Shown here: positions 45,509 to 55,341 of the stretch, piece after piece | Numbering within the stretch: the stretch's first letter is position 1 | Layout: each line of letters starts with the position of its first letter | From: Mycolicibacter sinensis | GTDB taxonomy: Bacteria > Actinomycetota > Actinomycetes > Mycobacteriales > Mycobacteriaceae | Assembly: GCF_001667945.1 (NCBI RefSeq) | Contig: NZ_LZJK01000039.1 | Coordinates: 62,001-126,000, forward strand | Direction: 5' to 3' | Length of the DNA stretch: 64,000 nt | Notes under the pieces: model-generated | Databases searched by the model: none | Told to the model about the DNA's origin: nothing | The model's input: only the letters and a program-made list of their open reading frames with translations | Made by a program: the position numbers and the translations under genes

Positions 45509-46753
45509 ATGACGAGGCTTCTGGCCGTGCTCGGCTCGCTGGCTGGATTCGCCACCACCCTCAACGGCTACCGCCCGCTGACCAAGCACGGCTACGCGTC
45601 GCTGTATGCGTTCGCGTTCGGGGTATTCGCCTCCGAGCTTCCGCTGCAACTCATCGCCGGGCAGTCCGCGACGTTGGCAGCGGTGTCGCGCTGGTTGCCG
45701 CCGCGGGCAAGACGGTTCGGTTGGGTGGTGTCGGCGCTGTCCTGGCTGGGCCTGCTCGGGCTGAGCCACGCCGGGCGCACCGCCAATCGGCCGCTCACCG
45801 CGGCGCTGGACGCCGAGCTCGGCGCGGGCCGGCGCACCGACGGCGCTGACCTGTGGAAGCGGCCGGGCCCCGACGGCGAAATCGCCAAAGCGCCCGGGCT
45901 GGTGCGCATGATGCGGGTCTACCGCGACTACGCCACCGACGCCGACATCCCCTACGGCGAATACGGCGGCCGCAACACCCTCGATGTGTGGCGGCACCGC
46001 GACCTCCCCCGCGATGGCCGCGCGCCGGTGCTGCTCCAGATTCCCGGGGGCGCCTGGATGGTGGGAAGCAAACGGGGCCAAGCACATCCGCTGATGACCC
46101 ACCTGGTGGAGCGGGGCTGGGTGTGCGTGTCGATCAACTACCGGCTCAGCCCACGTTCCACCTGGCCCGACCACATCGTCGACGTCAAACGGGCCCTGGC
46201 CTGGACCAAAGCCCACATCGCCGACTACGGCGGCGACCCGGACTGGGTGGCGGTGACCGGCGGGTCGGCGGGCGGTCACCTGTGCGCGTTGACCGCGCTG
46301 ACGGCCGGCGACCCCCGGTTCCAGCCGGGTTTCGCCGATGCCGACACCAGCGTGCGGGCGGCGATTCCGTTCTACGGCATCTACGACTTCACCGGCGACA
46401 CTGATCTGCATCCGCTGCTGGCACCGGCACTGAGCGCCTACGTGTTCAAGCAGAGCCGGCGCCGGTTCCCGGACACCTACCGCGCCGCATCACCCATGAC
46501 GTACATATCCGCTGATGCGCCACCGTTTTTCGTGCTGCACGGCCGCAACGACTCGCTGGTGCCCGTCGAGCAGGCCCGCGTCTTCACCGCCCGGTTGCGC
46601 GACGTCAGCACGAGCCCCGTCGTCTATGCGGAGTTGCCGGTGGCCCAGCACGCCTTCGATATCTTCGGCTCGCCGCGGGCAGCGCATGCCGCGCTGGCTG
46701 TCGAGCAGTTCCTCGCCGAGATCTACGCCTCGCAGGTCGCCCCGGCCGCCTGA
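45509..46753 (+). CDS. HSL-like esterase/lipase with N-terminal membrane segments (LipQ-like)
   Basis: This protein of about 414 residues has an N-terminal region with two to three hydrophobic segments (about 1-90), followed by an alpha/beta hydrolase domain. The oxyanion motif is PGGAWMVG (HGG variant with Pro) and the nucleophile elbow is TGGSAGGH. The Asp and His come from HGRNDSLVP and AQHAFD. It resembles M. tuberculosis LipQ in length and layout. GTG 45506 directly precedes the chosen ATG; GAGGAG lies before them. The natural ester is unknown. Confidence 0.85.
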   Translation: MTRLLAVLGSLAGFATTLNGYRPLTKHGYASLYAFAFGVFASELPLQLIAGQSATLAAVSRWLPPRARRFGWVVSALSWLGLLGLSHAGRTANRPLTAALDAELGAGRRTDGADLWKRPGPDGEIAKAPGLVRMMRVYRDYATDADIPYGEYGGRNTLDVWRHRDLPRDGRAPVLLQIPGGAWMVGSKRGQAHPLMTHLVERGWVCVSINYRLSPRSTWPDHIVDVKRALAWTKAHIADYGGDPDWVAVTGGSAGGHLCALTALTAGDPRFQPGFADADTSVRAAIPFYGIYDFTGDTDLHPLLAPALSAYVFKQSRRRFPDTYRAASPMTYISADAPPFFVLHGRNDSLVPVEQARVFTARLRDVSTSPVVYAELPVAQHAFDIFGSPRAAHAALAVEQFLAEIYASQVAPAA

Positions 46754-46811
46754 CGCGGTGATCAGGGCCAATCCCCCGGCCGCACGCCGGTATCTGTGCC
46801 AGACTTCGGCC

Positions 46812-47402
46812 ATGGAAACAACCCCTTCCGGTCTGCTGCCGCATCTGTGGAAGTCGACACTGGTCTCCGGTGTGCTGGCCCTGGCCCTGGGCGTGCTGAT
46901 CCTGGTCTGGCCGGGCCGGACCATCCTGGCCGCCGCCGTGCTGTTCGGCATCTATCTGGTGATCACCGGCGTTGCTCAGCTGATCTTCGCGTTCAGTCTG
47001 CCCATCGTGTCCGCGGGCGGGCGGGTGCTGCTGTTTCTCAGTGGTACCGCCTCGGTGATTCTGGCCGTGCTGTGTTTCCGGCACTTCAACGCCGACGAGG
47101 AAGCCCTCGCGGTGTTGCTGCTGGCCATCTGGATCGCGGTCGGCTTCATTTTCCGCGGTGTGGCCACCACCGTCGCGGCCATCAGTGACCCGGCGCTGCC
47201 GGGCCGTGGCTGGCAGATCGTCATGGGTGTGGTCAGCCTGCTGGCCGGGTTGGTGACGCTGGCGGCGCCGTTCACCTCGCTGTGGATCCTGGCGCTGGTG
47301 GTCGGCAGCTGGCTGATCGTCATCGGGATCGTCGAGATCATCACGGCCTTGCGCGTGCGGGCGGCGTCCCGCCGGATCGACGCGGCGGTGTCGGGCACAT
47401 AG
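46812..47402 (+). CDS. HdeD/DUF308 family membrane protein
   Basis: This 196-residue membrane protein has six hydrophobic helices arranged as repeats with internal GVLILVWPGRTILAAAVLFGIYLVITG, typical of the HdeD/DUF308 family linked to acid tolerance in enterics. The ATG at 46812 begins immediately before the first helix; an upstream reading frame overlaps the esterase and is not used. There is no clear SD. The function is unknown here. Confidence 0.85.
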   Translation: METTPSGLLPHLWKSTLVSGVLALALGVLILVWPGRTILAAAVLFGIYLVITGVAQLIFAFSLPIVSAGGRVLLFLSGTASVILAVLCFRHFNADEEALAVLLLAIWIAVGFIFRGVATTVAAISDPALPGRGWQIVMGVVSLLAGLVTLAAPFTSLWILALVVGSWLIVIGIVEIITALRVRAASRRIDAAVSGT

Positions 47403-47500
47403 CCGCCCTACCAGCTCGGGGACCCGCTGGCGCCAACGCGGGTACCCTGAGATCTGACCCGTTTGACACCTGTCTGATGCTCTGATGTGGAGTCCGCGCA

Positions 47501-48070
47501 ATGCCCGAGCCCGGGATGCCTTCGCTGTCGCCTGAGTCTCAACCGTCCTGGCCGCCGGCCGGCGGCGGCTATCCCCCGCCGGGCTACCCGTACCCGTATC
47601 CGGTGCCCGGGCAGTACCCCGGCCACCCCGGCTATCCTCCGCCGGGCCCGCGCAGCGCGCCCCGGAACGGTGCCGGCATCGCCGCCCTGGTGGTCGCCAT
47701 CGCCGGCATCGTGACCGCGCTGTCGGTGATCGGCGGTGTGGTGCTCGGCATCGTCGCTATGGTGCTCGGGTTCGTCGGCCACGGCCGGGCCAAGCGCGGT
47801 GAAGCCGACAACGGCGGGGTCGCGATCGCCGGTATCGTGCTCGGGGCGCTGGCCGTGGTGGCCGGAATCGGCTGCATCTTCGTCTACGTCGGCATCTGGC
47901 GGACCGCCGGCGGCGGTGACTACGTGGACTGCATGACGAAGGCCGGCTCCGATACTGCCGCCCAGCAGCAGTGCACCGAGCGGTTCCGGGAGCACTTCGA
48001 GAACAAGTTCGGTAGCGCCGAAGCACCCTTGGTGCAGGAGTCGTCGGATCCGGCGCTGATGCCGGCTTAG
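47501..48070 (+). CDS. DUF4190 membrane protein with Pro/Tyr-rich N-terminus
   Basis: This 189-residue protein has a disordered N-terminus of PPPGYPYPYP type (about 1-55). Two adjacent helices follow (IAALVVAIAGIVTALSVIGGVVLGIVAMVLGFVGH and VAIAGIVLGALAVVAGIGCIFVYV) separated by GRAKRGEADNGG, the DUF4190 signature. A short C-terminal extracytoplasmic tail with two Cys completes it. The function is unknown. It is convergent with tesB. Confidence 0.86.
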   Translation: MPEPGMPSLSPESQPSWPPAGGGYPPPGYPYPYPVPGQYPGHPGYPPPGPRSAPRNGAGIAALVVAIAGIVTALSVIGGVVLGIVAMVLGFVGHGRAKRGEADNGGVAIAGIVLGALAVVAGIGCIFVYVGIWRTAGGGDYVDCMTKAGSDTAAQQQCTERFREHFENKFGSAEAPLVQESSDPALMPA

Positions 48071-48079
48071 ATCTGCGCG

Positions 48080-48958
48080 TCAGCGTTTGGTGCTCGGGAA
48101 GTACTTCAGGACGCCCTCTTGGGTGACGGTGGCGATCAGCTGCCCGGACCGGTCGAAGAAGTGCCCGCTGCCCAACCCGCGCGAGTCCGCGGCCACCGGG
48201 GAGGACGTCGAGTACAGCACCCAGTCGTCGAAACGCACCGGCCGGTGAAACCACAGGCTGTGGTTGGCGCTCGCCGCGAAGATCCGGTCGAAGCCCCACG
48301 ACAGCCCATGGGTGGTGATGATCGAATCGAGCACCGTGGTGTCCGACGAATACACCATCAGCGCGGTATGCAGCACCGGGTCTTCGGGCAGCACTCCGTC
48401 AGCCTTCATCCAGACCCGATTGTGTTCGAGCCGCTCGCCCTTGTCGCGCATCACCCAGGCGGGGTCGTTGGTGTAGCGCCATTCGATCGGATGCGGCGCG
48501 TTGACGAAGCCGGGCACGACCTCTTCGTAGCCCTTGAGTATCTCTCGGACCCGGGGCAGCGACTCCGGCTCGGCGACCGTCGGCGCTGCCACGCTGTGCT
48601 CGAGTCCGCGGCCCCCCGATAGGTAGGAGACCATCGCGGTGGCGACCAAGGTGTCGCCCTGCATCGCGTCGACCCGGCGGTTGGCGAAACGGCGTTCGTC
48701 GCGCAGCCGGTGCACCCGGAATTCAATGTCGCGGGCCGGATCTCCGCCGTTGATGAAATGGACCGCCAGTGCGCCGGGCGGCAGGGTGTCGGCGACGGTG
48801 CGGCTCGCGGCGACAAACGACTGCGCCATCAGCTGTCCACCGAAGGTGCGCAGCGGGGTCTTGCTGGGATGCGATCCGACGAACACGTCGTCTTGGGTGG
48901 CCTTGAGATCCAGGATGGCCAACAGCTCCACGAAGTCCGTGTTCGACTCGGCCGGCAC
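48080..48958 (-). CDS. tesB: Acyl-CoA thioesterase II
   Basis: This 292-residue double hot-dog enzyme hydrolyses acyl-CoA to free acid and CoA. It shows the TesB pattern: FGGQLMAQSFVAASRTV, VHFINGGDPARDIEFRVHRLRDERRFANRRVDA, LMVYSSDTTVLDS and NHSLWFHRPVRFDDWVLY. The Asp/Thr/Gln active-site segments are present. GTG start shares one base with the pykA stop. Order matches Rv1617-Rv1618 (tesB1). Confidence 0.93.
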   Translation of the reverse strand: MPAESNTDFVELLAILDLKATQDDVFVGSHPSKTPLRTFGGQLMAQSFVAASRTVADTLPPGALAVHFINGGDPARDIEFRVHRLRDERRFANRRVDAMQGDTLVATAMVSYLSGGRGLEHSVAAPTVAEPESLPRVREILKGYEEVVPGFVNAPHPIEWRYTNDPAWVMRDKGERLEHNRVWMKADGVLPEDPVLHTALMVYSSDTTVLDSIITTHGLSWGFDRIFAASANHSLWFHRPVRFDDWVLYSTSSPVAADSRGLGSGHFFDRSGQLIATVTQEGVLKYFPSTKR

Positions 48959-50376
48959 TAGACGTCGTCCTCCCCGATCCGGTGTACGTGGATCAGGTTG
49001 GTCGAGCCCACCGTGCCAGGCGGGGCGCCCGCGACGATGACCACCAGATCACCGCGCTGGTAGCGGCCCAGATCCAGCAACGCCTTGTCGACCTGACGGA
49101 TCATCCCGTCGGTCGACTGCATCTGCGGGACGATGAATGTCTCAGTGCCCCAAGTCATTGCGAGTTGGCTGCGGACTTCGGGCAGCGCGGTGAAGGCCAG
49201 CAACGGCAGCGGGGTGTGCAACCGCGCCAGCCGCCGGACGGTGTCACCCGACTGAGTGAACGCCACCAGTGCCTTGGCGTCGAGCCGCTCACCGATCTCG
49301 CGGGCCGCGTATGAGATCACCCCGCGTTTGGTGCGCGGCACATGCGTCAACGGCGGTGCGGCCGTGGAATTCTCCTCCACCGCACACACGATCCTGCTCA
49401 TCGTCCGCACCGCCTCCAGGGCATACTTGCCCACCGCGGTCTCACCGGAAAGCATCACCGCGTCGGCGCCGTCGAGCACCGCGTTGGCCACATCGGACGC
49501 CTCGGCGCGGGTCGGCCGGAAGTTCTCGATCATCGACTCCAGCATCTGGGTCGCGACGATCACCGGCCGGGCGTTCTCCCGCGCCACCTGGATGGCACGC
49601 TTCTGCACCAACGGCACTTCTTCGAGGGCGAGCTCCACCCCCAGGTCGCCACGAGCCACCATCACCGCGTCGAAGGCCAGCACCACGGCCTCGAGGTCAT
49701 CGATCGCCTCGGGCTTCTCCAATTTGGCGATCACCGGGACCCGGCGCCCAACCCGGTCCATCACCTCGTGCACCAACTCCACGTCCGAAGGCGAGCGCAC
49801 GAACGACAGTGCCACCATGTCGACACCGAGGTCGAGGGCGAATTCCAGGTCCTCGATGTCTTTTTCCGACAGCGCGGGCGCGGAGACGTTCATGCCCGGC
49901 AGGGACATGCCCTTGTGGTTGCTGACCGGACCGCCCTCGGTGACGGTGCACACCACGTCGTCGCCGTCGATGTGCTCCACCACAAGGCCGACCTTGCCGT
50001 CGTCGACCAGGACCCGATCGCCGGGTGCGGCATCGGCGGCCAGCTGCTTGTAGGTGGTGGAGACCCGATCGTGGTCACCGGGGCAATCGGCGACGGTGAT
50101 GCGCACCGTCTCACCGTTCGCCCAATAGGTGGGGCCGTCGGCGAAGCGGCCCAGGCGGATCTTGGGTCCCTGCAGATCGGCGAGCACGCCGACCGCCCGC
50201 CCGGTCGCGTCCGAGGCGATGCGCACCCATTCGTAAGAAGCTCGGTGGTCTTCGTGGTCGCCGTGGCTGAAGTTCAGTCGGGCCACATCCATGCCGGCAT
50301 CGACCAATGCCCTGACCATCTCCGCGGAGTGGGTCGCCGGGCCGAGAGTGCAGACGATCTTGCCGCGCCTATTCAC
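48958..50376 (-). CDS. pykA: Pyruvate kinase
   Basis: This 472-residue glycolytic enzyme converts phosphoenolpyruvate and ADP to pyruvate and ATP. It has the N-terminal RRGKIVCTLGPATHS, LNFSHGDHEDH, the active-site PVIAKLEKPEAIDDLE with its catalytic Lys, MVARGDLGVEL, and the GETAVGKYALEAV loop. The C-terminal allosteric domain is complete. GTG start. It is followed without a gap by tesB. Confidence 0.97.
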   Translation of the reverse strand: MNRRGKIVCTLGPATHSAEMVRALVDAGMDVARLNFSHGDHEDHRASYEWVRIASDATGRAVGVLADLQGPKIRLGRFADGPTYWANGETVRITVADCPGDHDRVSTTYKQLAADAAPGDRVLVDDGKVGLVVEHIDGDDVVCTVTEGGPVSNHKGMSLPGMNVSAPALSEKDIEDLEFALDLGVDMVALSFVRSPSDVELVHEVMDRVGRRVPVIAKLEKPEAIDDLEAVVLAFDAVMVARGDLGVELALEEVPLVQKRAIQVARENARPVIVATQMLESMIENFRPTRAEASDVANAVLDGADAVMLSGETAVGKYALEAVRTMSRIVCAVEENSTAAPPLTHVPRTKRGVISYAAREIGERLDAKALVAFTQSGDTVRRLARLHTPLPLLAFTALPEVRSQLAMTWGTETFIVPQMQSTDGMIRQVDKALLDLGRYQRGDLVVIVAGAPPGTVGSTNLIHVHRIGEDDV

Positions 50377-50436
50377 GACGCCAGCATAGTCGGGCCGCCT
50401 GAGCTGTCTTCCTCAGGAACACTTGGCGCCAAGGGG

Positions 50437-50817
50437 TTATGTGAACTCGCGCAGCGTCCGGCCCTGCTTGTCGTGCACCCGCCCGCTCAGGATCAGGATC
50501 GCTTCGATGATGGCCCAGATGATCGGCACGCTGATGCCGATTCCGTATGTCGTGACGGTGGCCACCAGACCGATCAGCAGCTGGACGATGCCCAGCCCGG
50601 CCTGGCCCAGATACATGCGGCCGAACCCGAGGAAACCGAAGAGCCCGAGCAGCTGTAGCAGCGCTGCGGTGACTTTCGATTTGTCCGAGTACGGCTGTCC
50701 GGTCACCGGGTGGCGGCCGAACGGCGCCCACATGTCCGGATAGCCCGGATATGGGGGCGGGTGGCCCGGCGGCGGGTAGGGCTGCCACCCGGCCGGTGGC
50801 CATGACGGATCGGTCAT
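50437..50817 (-). CDS. TM2-domain membrane protein
   Basis: This 126-residue protein has a Pro/Tyr-rich N-terminus (PPPGHPPPYPGYPD) followed by a TM2 domain with two helices (ALLQLLGLFGFLGFGRMYLGQAGLGIVQLLIGLVATV and SVPIIWAIIEAILIL). The family motif GFGRMYLG, with a DRF-like turn, is present. A start at 50829 is also possible. It lies between pykA and lgt like Rv1615/Rv1616. Its central 140 bases are duplicated in inverted orientation just upstream, at the end of lgt. Confidence 0.86.
   Translation of the reverse strand: MTDPSWPPAGWQPYPPPGHPPPYPGYPDMWAPFGRHPVTGQPYSDKSKVTAALLQLLGLFGFLGFGRMYLGQAGLGIVQLLIGLVATVTTYGIGISVPIIWAIIEAILILSGRVHDKQGRTLREFT
50527..50666 (-). repeat. Inverted repeat, arm A (inside the TM2 gene)
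   Basis: The reverse complement of this segment reappears at 50865-51002. Over 108 bases the match is exact. The whole arm differs only by two single-base deletions and two substitutions at the outer end. Confidence 0.95.
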
Positions 50818-50864
50818 GTCTGCGAGCATGCCAGAAATACCGGCGAGACCGGCTGGACTGCTAT

Positions 50865-51002
50865 CAGCGCTGCTCAGCTGCTCGGGCTCTTCGGTTTCCT
50901 CGGGTTCGGCCGCATGTATCTGGGCCAGGCCGGGCTGGGCATCGTCCAGCTGCTGATCGGTCTGGTGGCCACCGTCACGACAACGGAATCGGCGTCAGCC
51001 TG
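50865..51002 (+). repeat. Inverted repeat, arm B (3' end of lgt; TM2 gene fragment)
   Basis: This is a plus-strand fragment of the TM2 gene (MYLGQAGLGIVQLLIGLVAT is readable from 50914) broken by two one-base deletions. Read on the minus strand it supplies the last 42 codons of lgt and its stop at 50874. Confidence 0.95.
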
Positions 51003-52382
51003 TTGGTCGGCTTCGGCTTCGGGTTCCGTGTCGTCGCCGGCTGCCGTCTCGGGTTCGTCGGCCGCGTCTAACCCGTCGTCAATGTCGCCGTCCGCGTCGA
51101 CGTCGACGTCTTCCTCGGCTTCGACATCGGCGTTCTCCTCGGATTCGACCTCGACCTCGACGTCGGATTCGGCTTCCTCTGTGAGGTCGTCGGCGTCTTC
51201 GGTGTCTTCGATGGCTTCGGTGTCGTCAGCGGTCTCGGCGTCTTCGGTGTTGTCGGTGACTACGGTGTCGTCAGCGACGTCAGCGACGTCAGCGACGTCG
51301 GCGACGTCAGTGTCTTCGGTGTCGTCAGTGTCTTCGGCGCCATCGGCTGCGGCGGCATCCGGCTCGGTTTCGCCTTCGCCCATAAGTCTTTTCGGCACCC
51401 GGACCACCGAGCCGACGCCGTTGGCGGCGCCGAGCGCCACCAACTCCTGCTCTTCGTGGGCTTCCGCCTCCGGTTCGACGGCAACCGCCTGCTGATCGGC
51501 GCCATCGTGCTCCCAGGCGCGACGGATGACATCGGGATCCTCGCGGCCCTTGGTTGCCAGCAGGATGTACACCACCGCGCCGATGAACACGAAGGTCGAA
51601 GTGAACGAGTTGACCCGGATTCCGGCGATGTGGGTGGCCGCATCGTCCCGCAGCAATTCGATGCCGAAACGCCCGATGCAATACCCGGCGACATAGAGCG
51701 CGAACAACCGGCCGTGGCCCATGCGGAAGCGCCGGTCGGCGTAGATCAACACCGCGAACACGACCAGGTTCCACAGCAATTCGTAGAGGAACGTCGGCTG
51801 GACGATCTTGTACAGCTCGCCGGTCGAAACCCCGTCGAGCAGATGGGGATCGCGTACCCCGGCGGCGTCCTCGCGCCAGAAGATCTCCAGGCCCCACGGC
51901 AGCGTGGTCTCGCGGCCGTAGAGCTCCTGGTTGAAGTAGTTGCCGATGCGCCCGATGGCCTGCGCCAACACGATCCCGGGCGCGACGGCGTCACCGAAGG
52001 CCGGCAGCGGGATCCCGCGACGACGGCAGCCGATCCAGGCGCCGATACCGCCGAGGGCCACCGCACCCCAGATACCCAGACCACCGTCCCAGATGCGTGG
52101 TGTGGCCTCCCAGCCGACGCCGCCCTCACCGAAATAGGTGCGCCAATCCGTCATCAGGTGATACAGCCGCCCACCGATCAGCCCGAACGGCACCGCCCAC
52201 AGCGCGATGTCATAGATGACGCCCGGCTCGCCGCCGCGCGCCCGCCACCGGCGATCACCGACCAGCAGCGCGACGACGATGCCGATGATGATGCACAGCG
52301 CATAAGCCCGGATCGGGACCGGGCCGAGATGCCAGACACCGCGGGCCGGACTGGGAAAGTAGGTCAGCCAGTTCAATGTCAT
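50874..52382 (-). CDS. lgt: Prolipoprotein diacylglyceryl transferase with long acidic tail
   Basis: Lgt transfers diacylglycerol to the lipobox Cys of prolipoproteins. The catalytic membrane domain (residues 1-280) has seven helices, GRLYHLM with His75, the signature GRIGNYFNQELYG (144-156), and GRFGIELLRDD. Beyond it runs a tail of about 180 residues rich in Asp, Glu, Thr and Val. The final 42 residues derive from an inverted copy of the TM2 gene and have no relation to Lgt. At 502 residues it is longer than M. tuberculosis Lgt (468). The ATG overlaps trpA stop (ATGA). Confidence 0.95.
   Translation of the reverse strand: MTLNWLTYFPSPARGVWHLGPVPIRAYALCIIIGIVVALLVGDRRWRARGGEPGVIYDIALWAVPFGLIGGRLYHLMTDWRTYFGEGGVGWEATPRIWDGGLGIWGAVALGGIGAWIGCRRRGIPLPAFGDAVAPGIVLAQAIGRIGNYFNQELYGRETTLPWGLEIFWREDAAGVRDPHLLDGVSTGELYKIVQPTFLYELLWNLVVFAVLIYADRRFRMGHGRLFALYVAGYCIGRFGIELLRDDAATHIAGIRVNSFTSTFVFIGAVVYILLATKGREDPDVIRRAWEHDGADQQAVAVEPEAEAHEEQELVALGAANGVGSVVRVPKRLMGEGETEPDAAAADGAEDTDDTEDTDVADVADVADVADDTVVTDNTEDAETADDTEAIEDTEDADDLTEEAESDVEVEVESEENADVEAEEDVDVDADGDIDDGLDAADEPETAAGDDTEPEAEADQQADADSVVVTVATRPISSWTMPSPAWPRYMRPNPRKPKSPSS
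51271..51306 (-). repeat. 9-bp tandem repeat in lgt acidic tail
   Basis: Four tandem units of TCAGCGACG (last one TCGGCGACG) encode the VADVADVAD stretch. Neighbouring sequence has looser TCTTCGGTG-type repeats encoding TEDTDD-like residues. Confidence 0.85.
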
Positions 52383-53185
52383 TGCTGCGAAACCCTTTGA
52401 CGCACTCCGGCGGCAAGTTCGGCACTGAGGGATCGCAGCTCGGCCAGCCCGTCGGCGAGTGCGGTGACCAGTGCGGAACCGACGATCACGCCGTCGGTGT
52501 AGGCGCCGATCTCAGCGGCCTGCGCCCCAGAGCGCACACCCAGGCCCACTCCGACCGGAATGTCCGAGACCTCCCGGACCCGGCGTACCAGCTCCGGCGC
52601 TGCGTTCGACACCGTGTTACGGGCACCGGTGACGCCCATCGTGGAAGCGGCGTAGACGAATCCGCTTGAGGCGTGCGCCGTCTCGGCCAGGCGCTGCGGC
52701 GTCGAGGATGGGGCCACCAAGAAGATCCGATCCAGCTCATGCCGTTTGGATGCCGCCAGCCACTCGTCGGCCTCGTCGACGATCAGGTCGGGGGTGATCA
52801 GCCCCAGGCCACCGGCCGCGGCCAGATCGCGGGCGAACGCGTCGACGCCGTAGCGCAGCACCGGGTTCCAGTACGTCATCACCACCGCACGGCCACCGGC
52901 GCCGGCAATCGCCTCGACCGCGGTCAACGTGTCACGCACCCGGACACCGCCCTGCAGGGCCGTCTCGGTGGCCCGCGCGATGGTCGGTCCGTCCATGCCC
53001 GGATCGGAGTACGGGACACCGACTTCGATGAGGTCGCAACCGGATTCGACCAGGGCCGTCATCGCCGCGATGGAGCCCGGCACATCCGGGTATCCGGTCG
53101 GCAGGTAGCCGATCAGCGCGGCGCGGTCCTCGTCGCGGCAGGCGGCGAACATCGCGGCCAGCCGGTCGCCGGCGTGACCGCTCAT
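52379..53185 (-). CDS. trpA: Tryptophan synthase alpha chain
   Basis: This 268-residue enzyme cleaves indole-3-glycerol phosphate to indole and glyceraldehyde-3-phosphate. The catalytic Glu ([13 protein letters not shown]) and Asp ([10 protein letters not shown]) are present, with the phosphate-binding GVTGARN and GLGVRSG loops. The ATG at 53185 overlaps the trpB stop; the longer frame upstream lies in trpB. It is coupled also to lgt downstream. Confidence 0.96.
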   Translation of the reverse strand: MSGHAGDRLAAMFAACRDEDRAALIGYLPTGYPDVPGSIAAMTALVESGCDLIEVGVPYSDPGMDGPTIARATETALQGGVRVRDTLTAVEAIAGAGGRAVVMTYWNPVLRYGVDAFARDLAAAGGLGLITPDLIVDEADEWLAASKRHELDRIFLVAPSSTPQRLAETAHASSGFVYAASTMGVTGARNTVSNAAPELVRRVREVSDIPVGVGLGVRSGAQAAEIGAYTDGVIVGSALVTALADGLAELRSLSAELAAGVRQRVSQQ

Positions 53186-54453
53186 GCCTGGCCGCCCTCG
53201 GCGTCGCCGAGCAGCCCGAACCACTTGGCCGCGGTCTCGACGTCCTTGTCGCCGCGCCCGGACACGTTCACCACGATGACCTTGCCCGGGCCCAGCTCAG
53301 TGGCCAGTGCGAGCGCGCCGGCGACCGCGTGCGCGGATTCAATCGCTGGAATGATTCCCTCAGTGCGGCACAAGATTCCGAACGCTTCCATCGCCTCGGT
53401 GTCGGTGATCGGCCGGTACTCGGCGCGGCCCTTCTCACGCAGCCAGGCGTGTTCCGGGCCGACGCCCGGGTAGTCCAGTCCCGCCGAGATCGAATGGGAT
53501 TCGATGGTCTGGCCGTCCTCATCCTGCAACAGATAGGAGAACGATCCCTGAAAGGCGCCCGGGGACCCGCCGGCAAACGTCGCGGCGTGCCGGCCGGTGG
53601 CCACGCCGTCACCGCCGGCTTCGAAACCGATCAGCCGCACCGCCGGGTCGTCGAGGAAGGCGTGGAAGATGCCGATCGCGTTCGACCCGCCGCCCACGCA
53701 GGCCACCACCGCGTCGGGCAACCGGCCCGCCATCTGCTGGATCTGCGCGCGGGCCTCCAGCCCGACGATCCGCTGGAAGTCGCGCACCATGGTCGGGAAC
53801 GGGTGCGGCCCGGCCGCGGTGCCGAAACAGTAGTAGGTGCGATCGGCGTTGGTCACCCAGTCCCGGAACGCCTCGTTGATGGCGTCCTTGAGGGTCTGCG
53901 AGCCGGATTCGACCGAGACCACCTCGGCGCCCAGCAACCGCATCCGGGCCACATTGAGCGCTTGGCGGCGGGTGTCGACGGCGCCCATGTAGATCACACA
54001 CTCCAGACCCAGCAGGGCGCAGGCGGTCGCGGTGGCCACCCCGTGTTGACCGGCGCCGGTCTCGGCGATCACCCGGGTCTTGCCCATCCGCTTGGCCAGC
54101 AACGCCTGGCCGAGCACGTTGTTGATCTTGTGCGAGCCAGTGTGGTTGAGATCCTCCCGCTTCAGGAAGATGCGTGCCCCGCCGGCGTGCGCGGACAGCC
54201 GCTGGGCCTCATACAGCGGGGACGGCCGGCCGGTGTAGTGGGTCTGCAGGTCGTCGAGGGTGTCGAGGAACTCGCGGTCGTTGCGCACCTTGTCGTAGGC
54301 GGCGGTGACCTCCTCGATGACGGCCATCAGCGCCTCGGCGACAAACCGGCCGCCGTAGGCGCCGAAGTGCCCGCGGGCGTCGGGGTCATGCCGGCTCGGT
54401 TCGGCCACTCCGGCGCTGGCGCGCGGAAGCTTCAGGGGCGAGGTGTCCGACAT
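53182..54453 (-). CDS. trpB: Tryptophan synthase beta chain
   Basis: This 423-residue PLP enzyme condenses indole and serine to tryptophan. The PLP lysine lies in the HTGSHKINN motif. [17 protein letters not shown] and the phosphate-binding GGGSNAIG are intact. It follows trpC directly, with its ATG abutting the trpC stop. Confidence 0.97.
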   Translation of the reverse strand: MSDTSPLKLPRASAGVAEPSRHDPDARGHFGAYGGRFVAEALMAVIEEVTAAYDKVRNDREFLDTLDDLQTHYTGRPSPLYEAQRLSAHAGGARIFLKREDLNHTGSHKINNVLGQALLAKRMGKTRVIAETGAGQHGVATATACALLGLECVIYMGAVDTRRQALNVARMRLLGAEVVSVESGSQTLKDAINEAFRDWVTNADRTYYCFGTAAGPHPFPTMVRDFQRIVGLEARAQIQQMAGRLPDAVVACVGGGSNAIGIFHAFLDDPAVRLIGFEAGGDGVATGRHAATFAGGSPGAFQGSFSYLLQDEDGQTIESHSISAGLDYPGVGPEHAWLREKGRAEYRPITDTEAMEAFGILCRTEGIIPAIESAHAVAGALALATELGPGKVIVVNVSGRGDKDVETAAKWFGLLGDAEGGQA

Positions 54454-55272
54454 CTAGCGAGCCGACTTCGGGCAGGACGGATGCTTACCCGCACTGACCA
54501 AATCGGCAACGGCCGCCCGCGGGTCGCCACTGGTGACCAGTCCCTCACCGACCAGAACGGCGTCCGCGCCGGCGCCGGCGTAGGCCAGCAAGTCCGCGGT
54601 GCCGCGCACACCGGACTCGGCGATCTTGACCACCTCGGTGGGCAGGCCGGGCGCGATCCGCGCGAAGCAGTCCCGGTCGACTTCCAGCGTGTGCAGGTCG
54701 CGTGCGTTGACCCCGATCACCTTCGCGCCGGCGGTCAGGGCCCGGTCGGCTTCTTCCTCGGTGTGCACCTCCACCAGAGCGGTCATGCCGAGGGACTCGG
54801 TGCGGTCGAGCATCGACACCAGCGCCTGCTGTTCGAGCGCCGCGACGATCAGCAAGAGCATGTCCGCGCCGTGGGCGCGGGCTTCGTGAATCTGGTAGGG
54901 CCGCACGATGAAATCCTTGCGCAGCACCGGGACGGACACCGCGGCTCGAACTGCATCCAAGTCGGCCAGCGAGCCGTTGAACCGGCGCTGTTCGGTCAGC
55001 ACACTGATCGCGCGCGCACCGCCCTCGGCGTAGGAACAGGCGAGCTCTGCCGGATCGGCGATGGTGGCCAGTTGGCCCTTCGACGGGCTGGCGCGCTTGA
55101 CCTCTGCGATGACCGCGATGCCGGGCTCTCGCAGTGCCGCCATGACGTCCCGCGGCGCGGGCGCGGCCTCGGCTGCCGCCTTGACTTGCGCCAGGCTGAC
55201 GACGGCCTCCCGGGCGGCAACGTCGGCGCAGACTCCCTCGATGATCGAGTCGAGCACGGTTGCCGAACTCAT
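54454..55272 (-). CDS. trpC: Indole-3-glycerol phosphate synthase
   Basis: This 272-residue TIM barrel closes the indole ring in tryptophan synthesis. [12 protein letters not shown] (substrate-binding Lys), [13 protein letters not shown] and [11 protein letters not shown] are typical. No trpF is present in the cluster; in mycobacteria that step is done by PriA, encoded later in this window. Confidence 0.96.
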   Translation of the reverse strand: MSSATVLDSIIEGVCADVAAREAVVSLAQVKAAAEAAPAPRDVMAALREPGIAVIAEVKRASPSKGQLATIADPAELACSYAEGGARAISVLTEQRRFNGSLADLDAVRAAVSVPVLRKDFIVRPYQIHEARAHGADMLLLIVAALEQQALVSMLDRTESLGMTALVEVHTEEEADRALTAGAKVIGVNARDLHTLEVDRDCFARIAPGLPTEVVKIAESGVRGTADLLAYAGAGADAVLVGEGLVTSGDPRAAVADLVSAGKHPSCPKSAR

Positions 55273-55341
55273 GTCTGCCGGTTCCTCTCCCGCTAGTCGA
55301 AGACCTTCATCGAAGGGTAGCTACCCTCACCACTCGCGATG

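Noticed and set aside
51100..51350. Possible CRISPR or non-coding repeat
   Set aside because: The 9-base units are in frame in lgt and encode an acidic tail.
50914..51495. Plus-strand frame beginning with a TM2-like sequence
   Set aside because: It is the inverted TM2 fragment running into antisense lgt; one-base deletions break it, so it is not a second functional gene.
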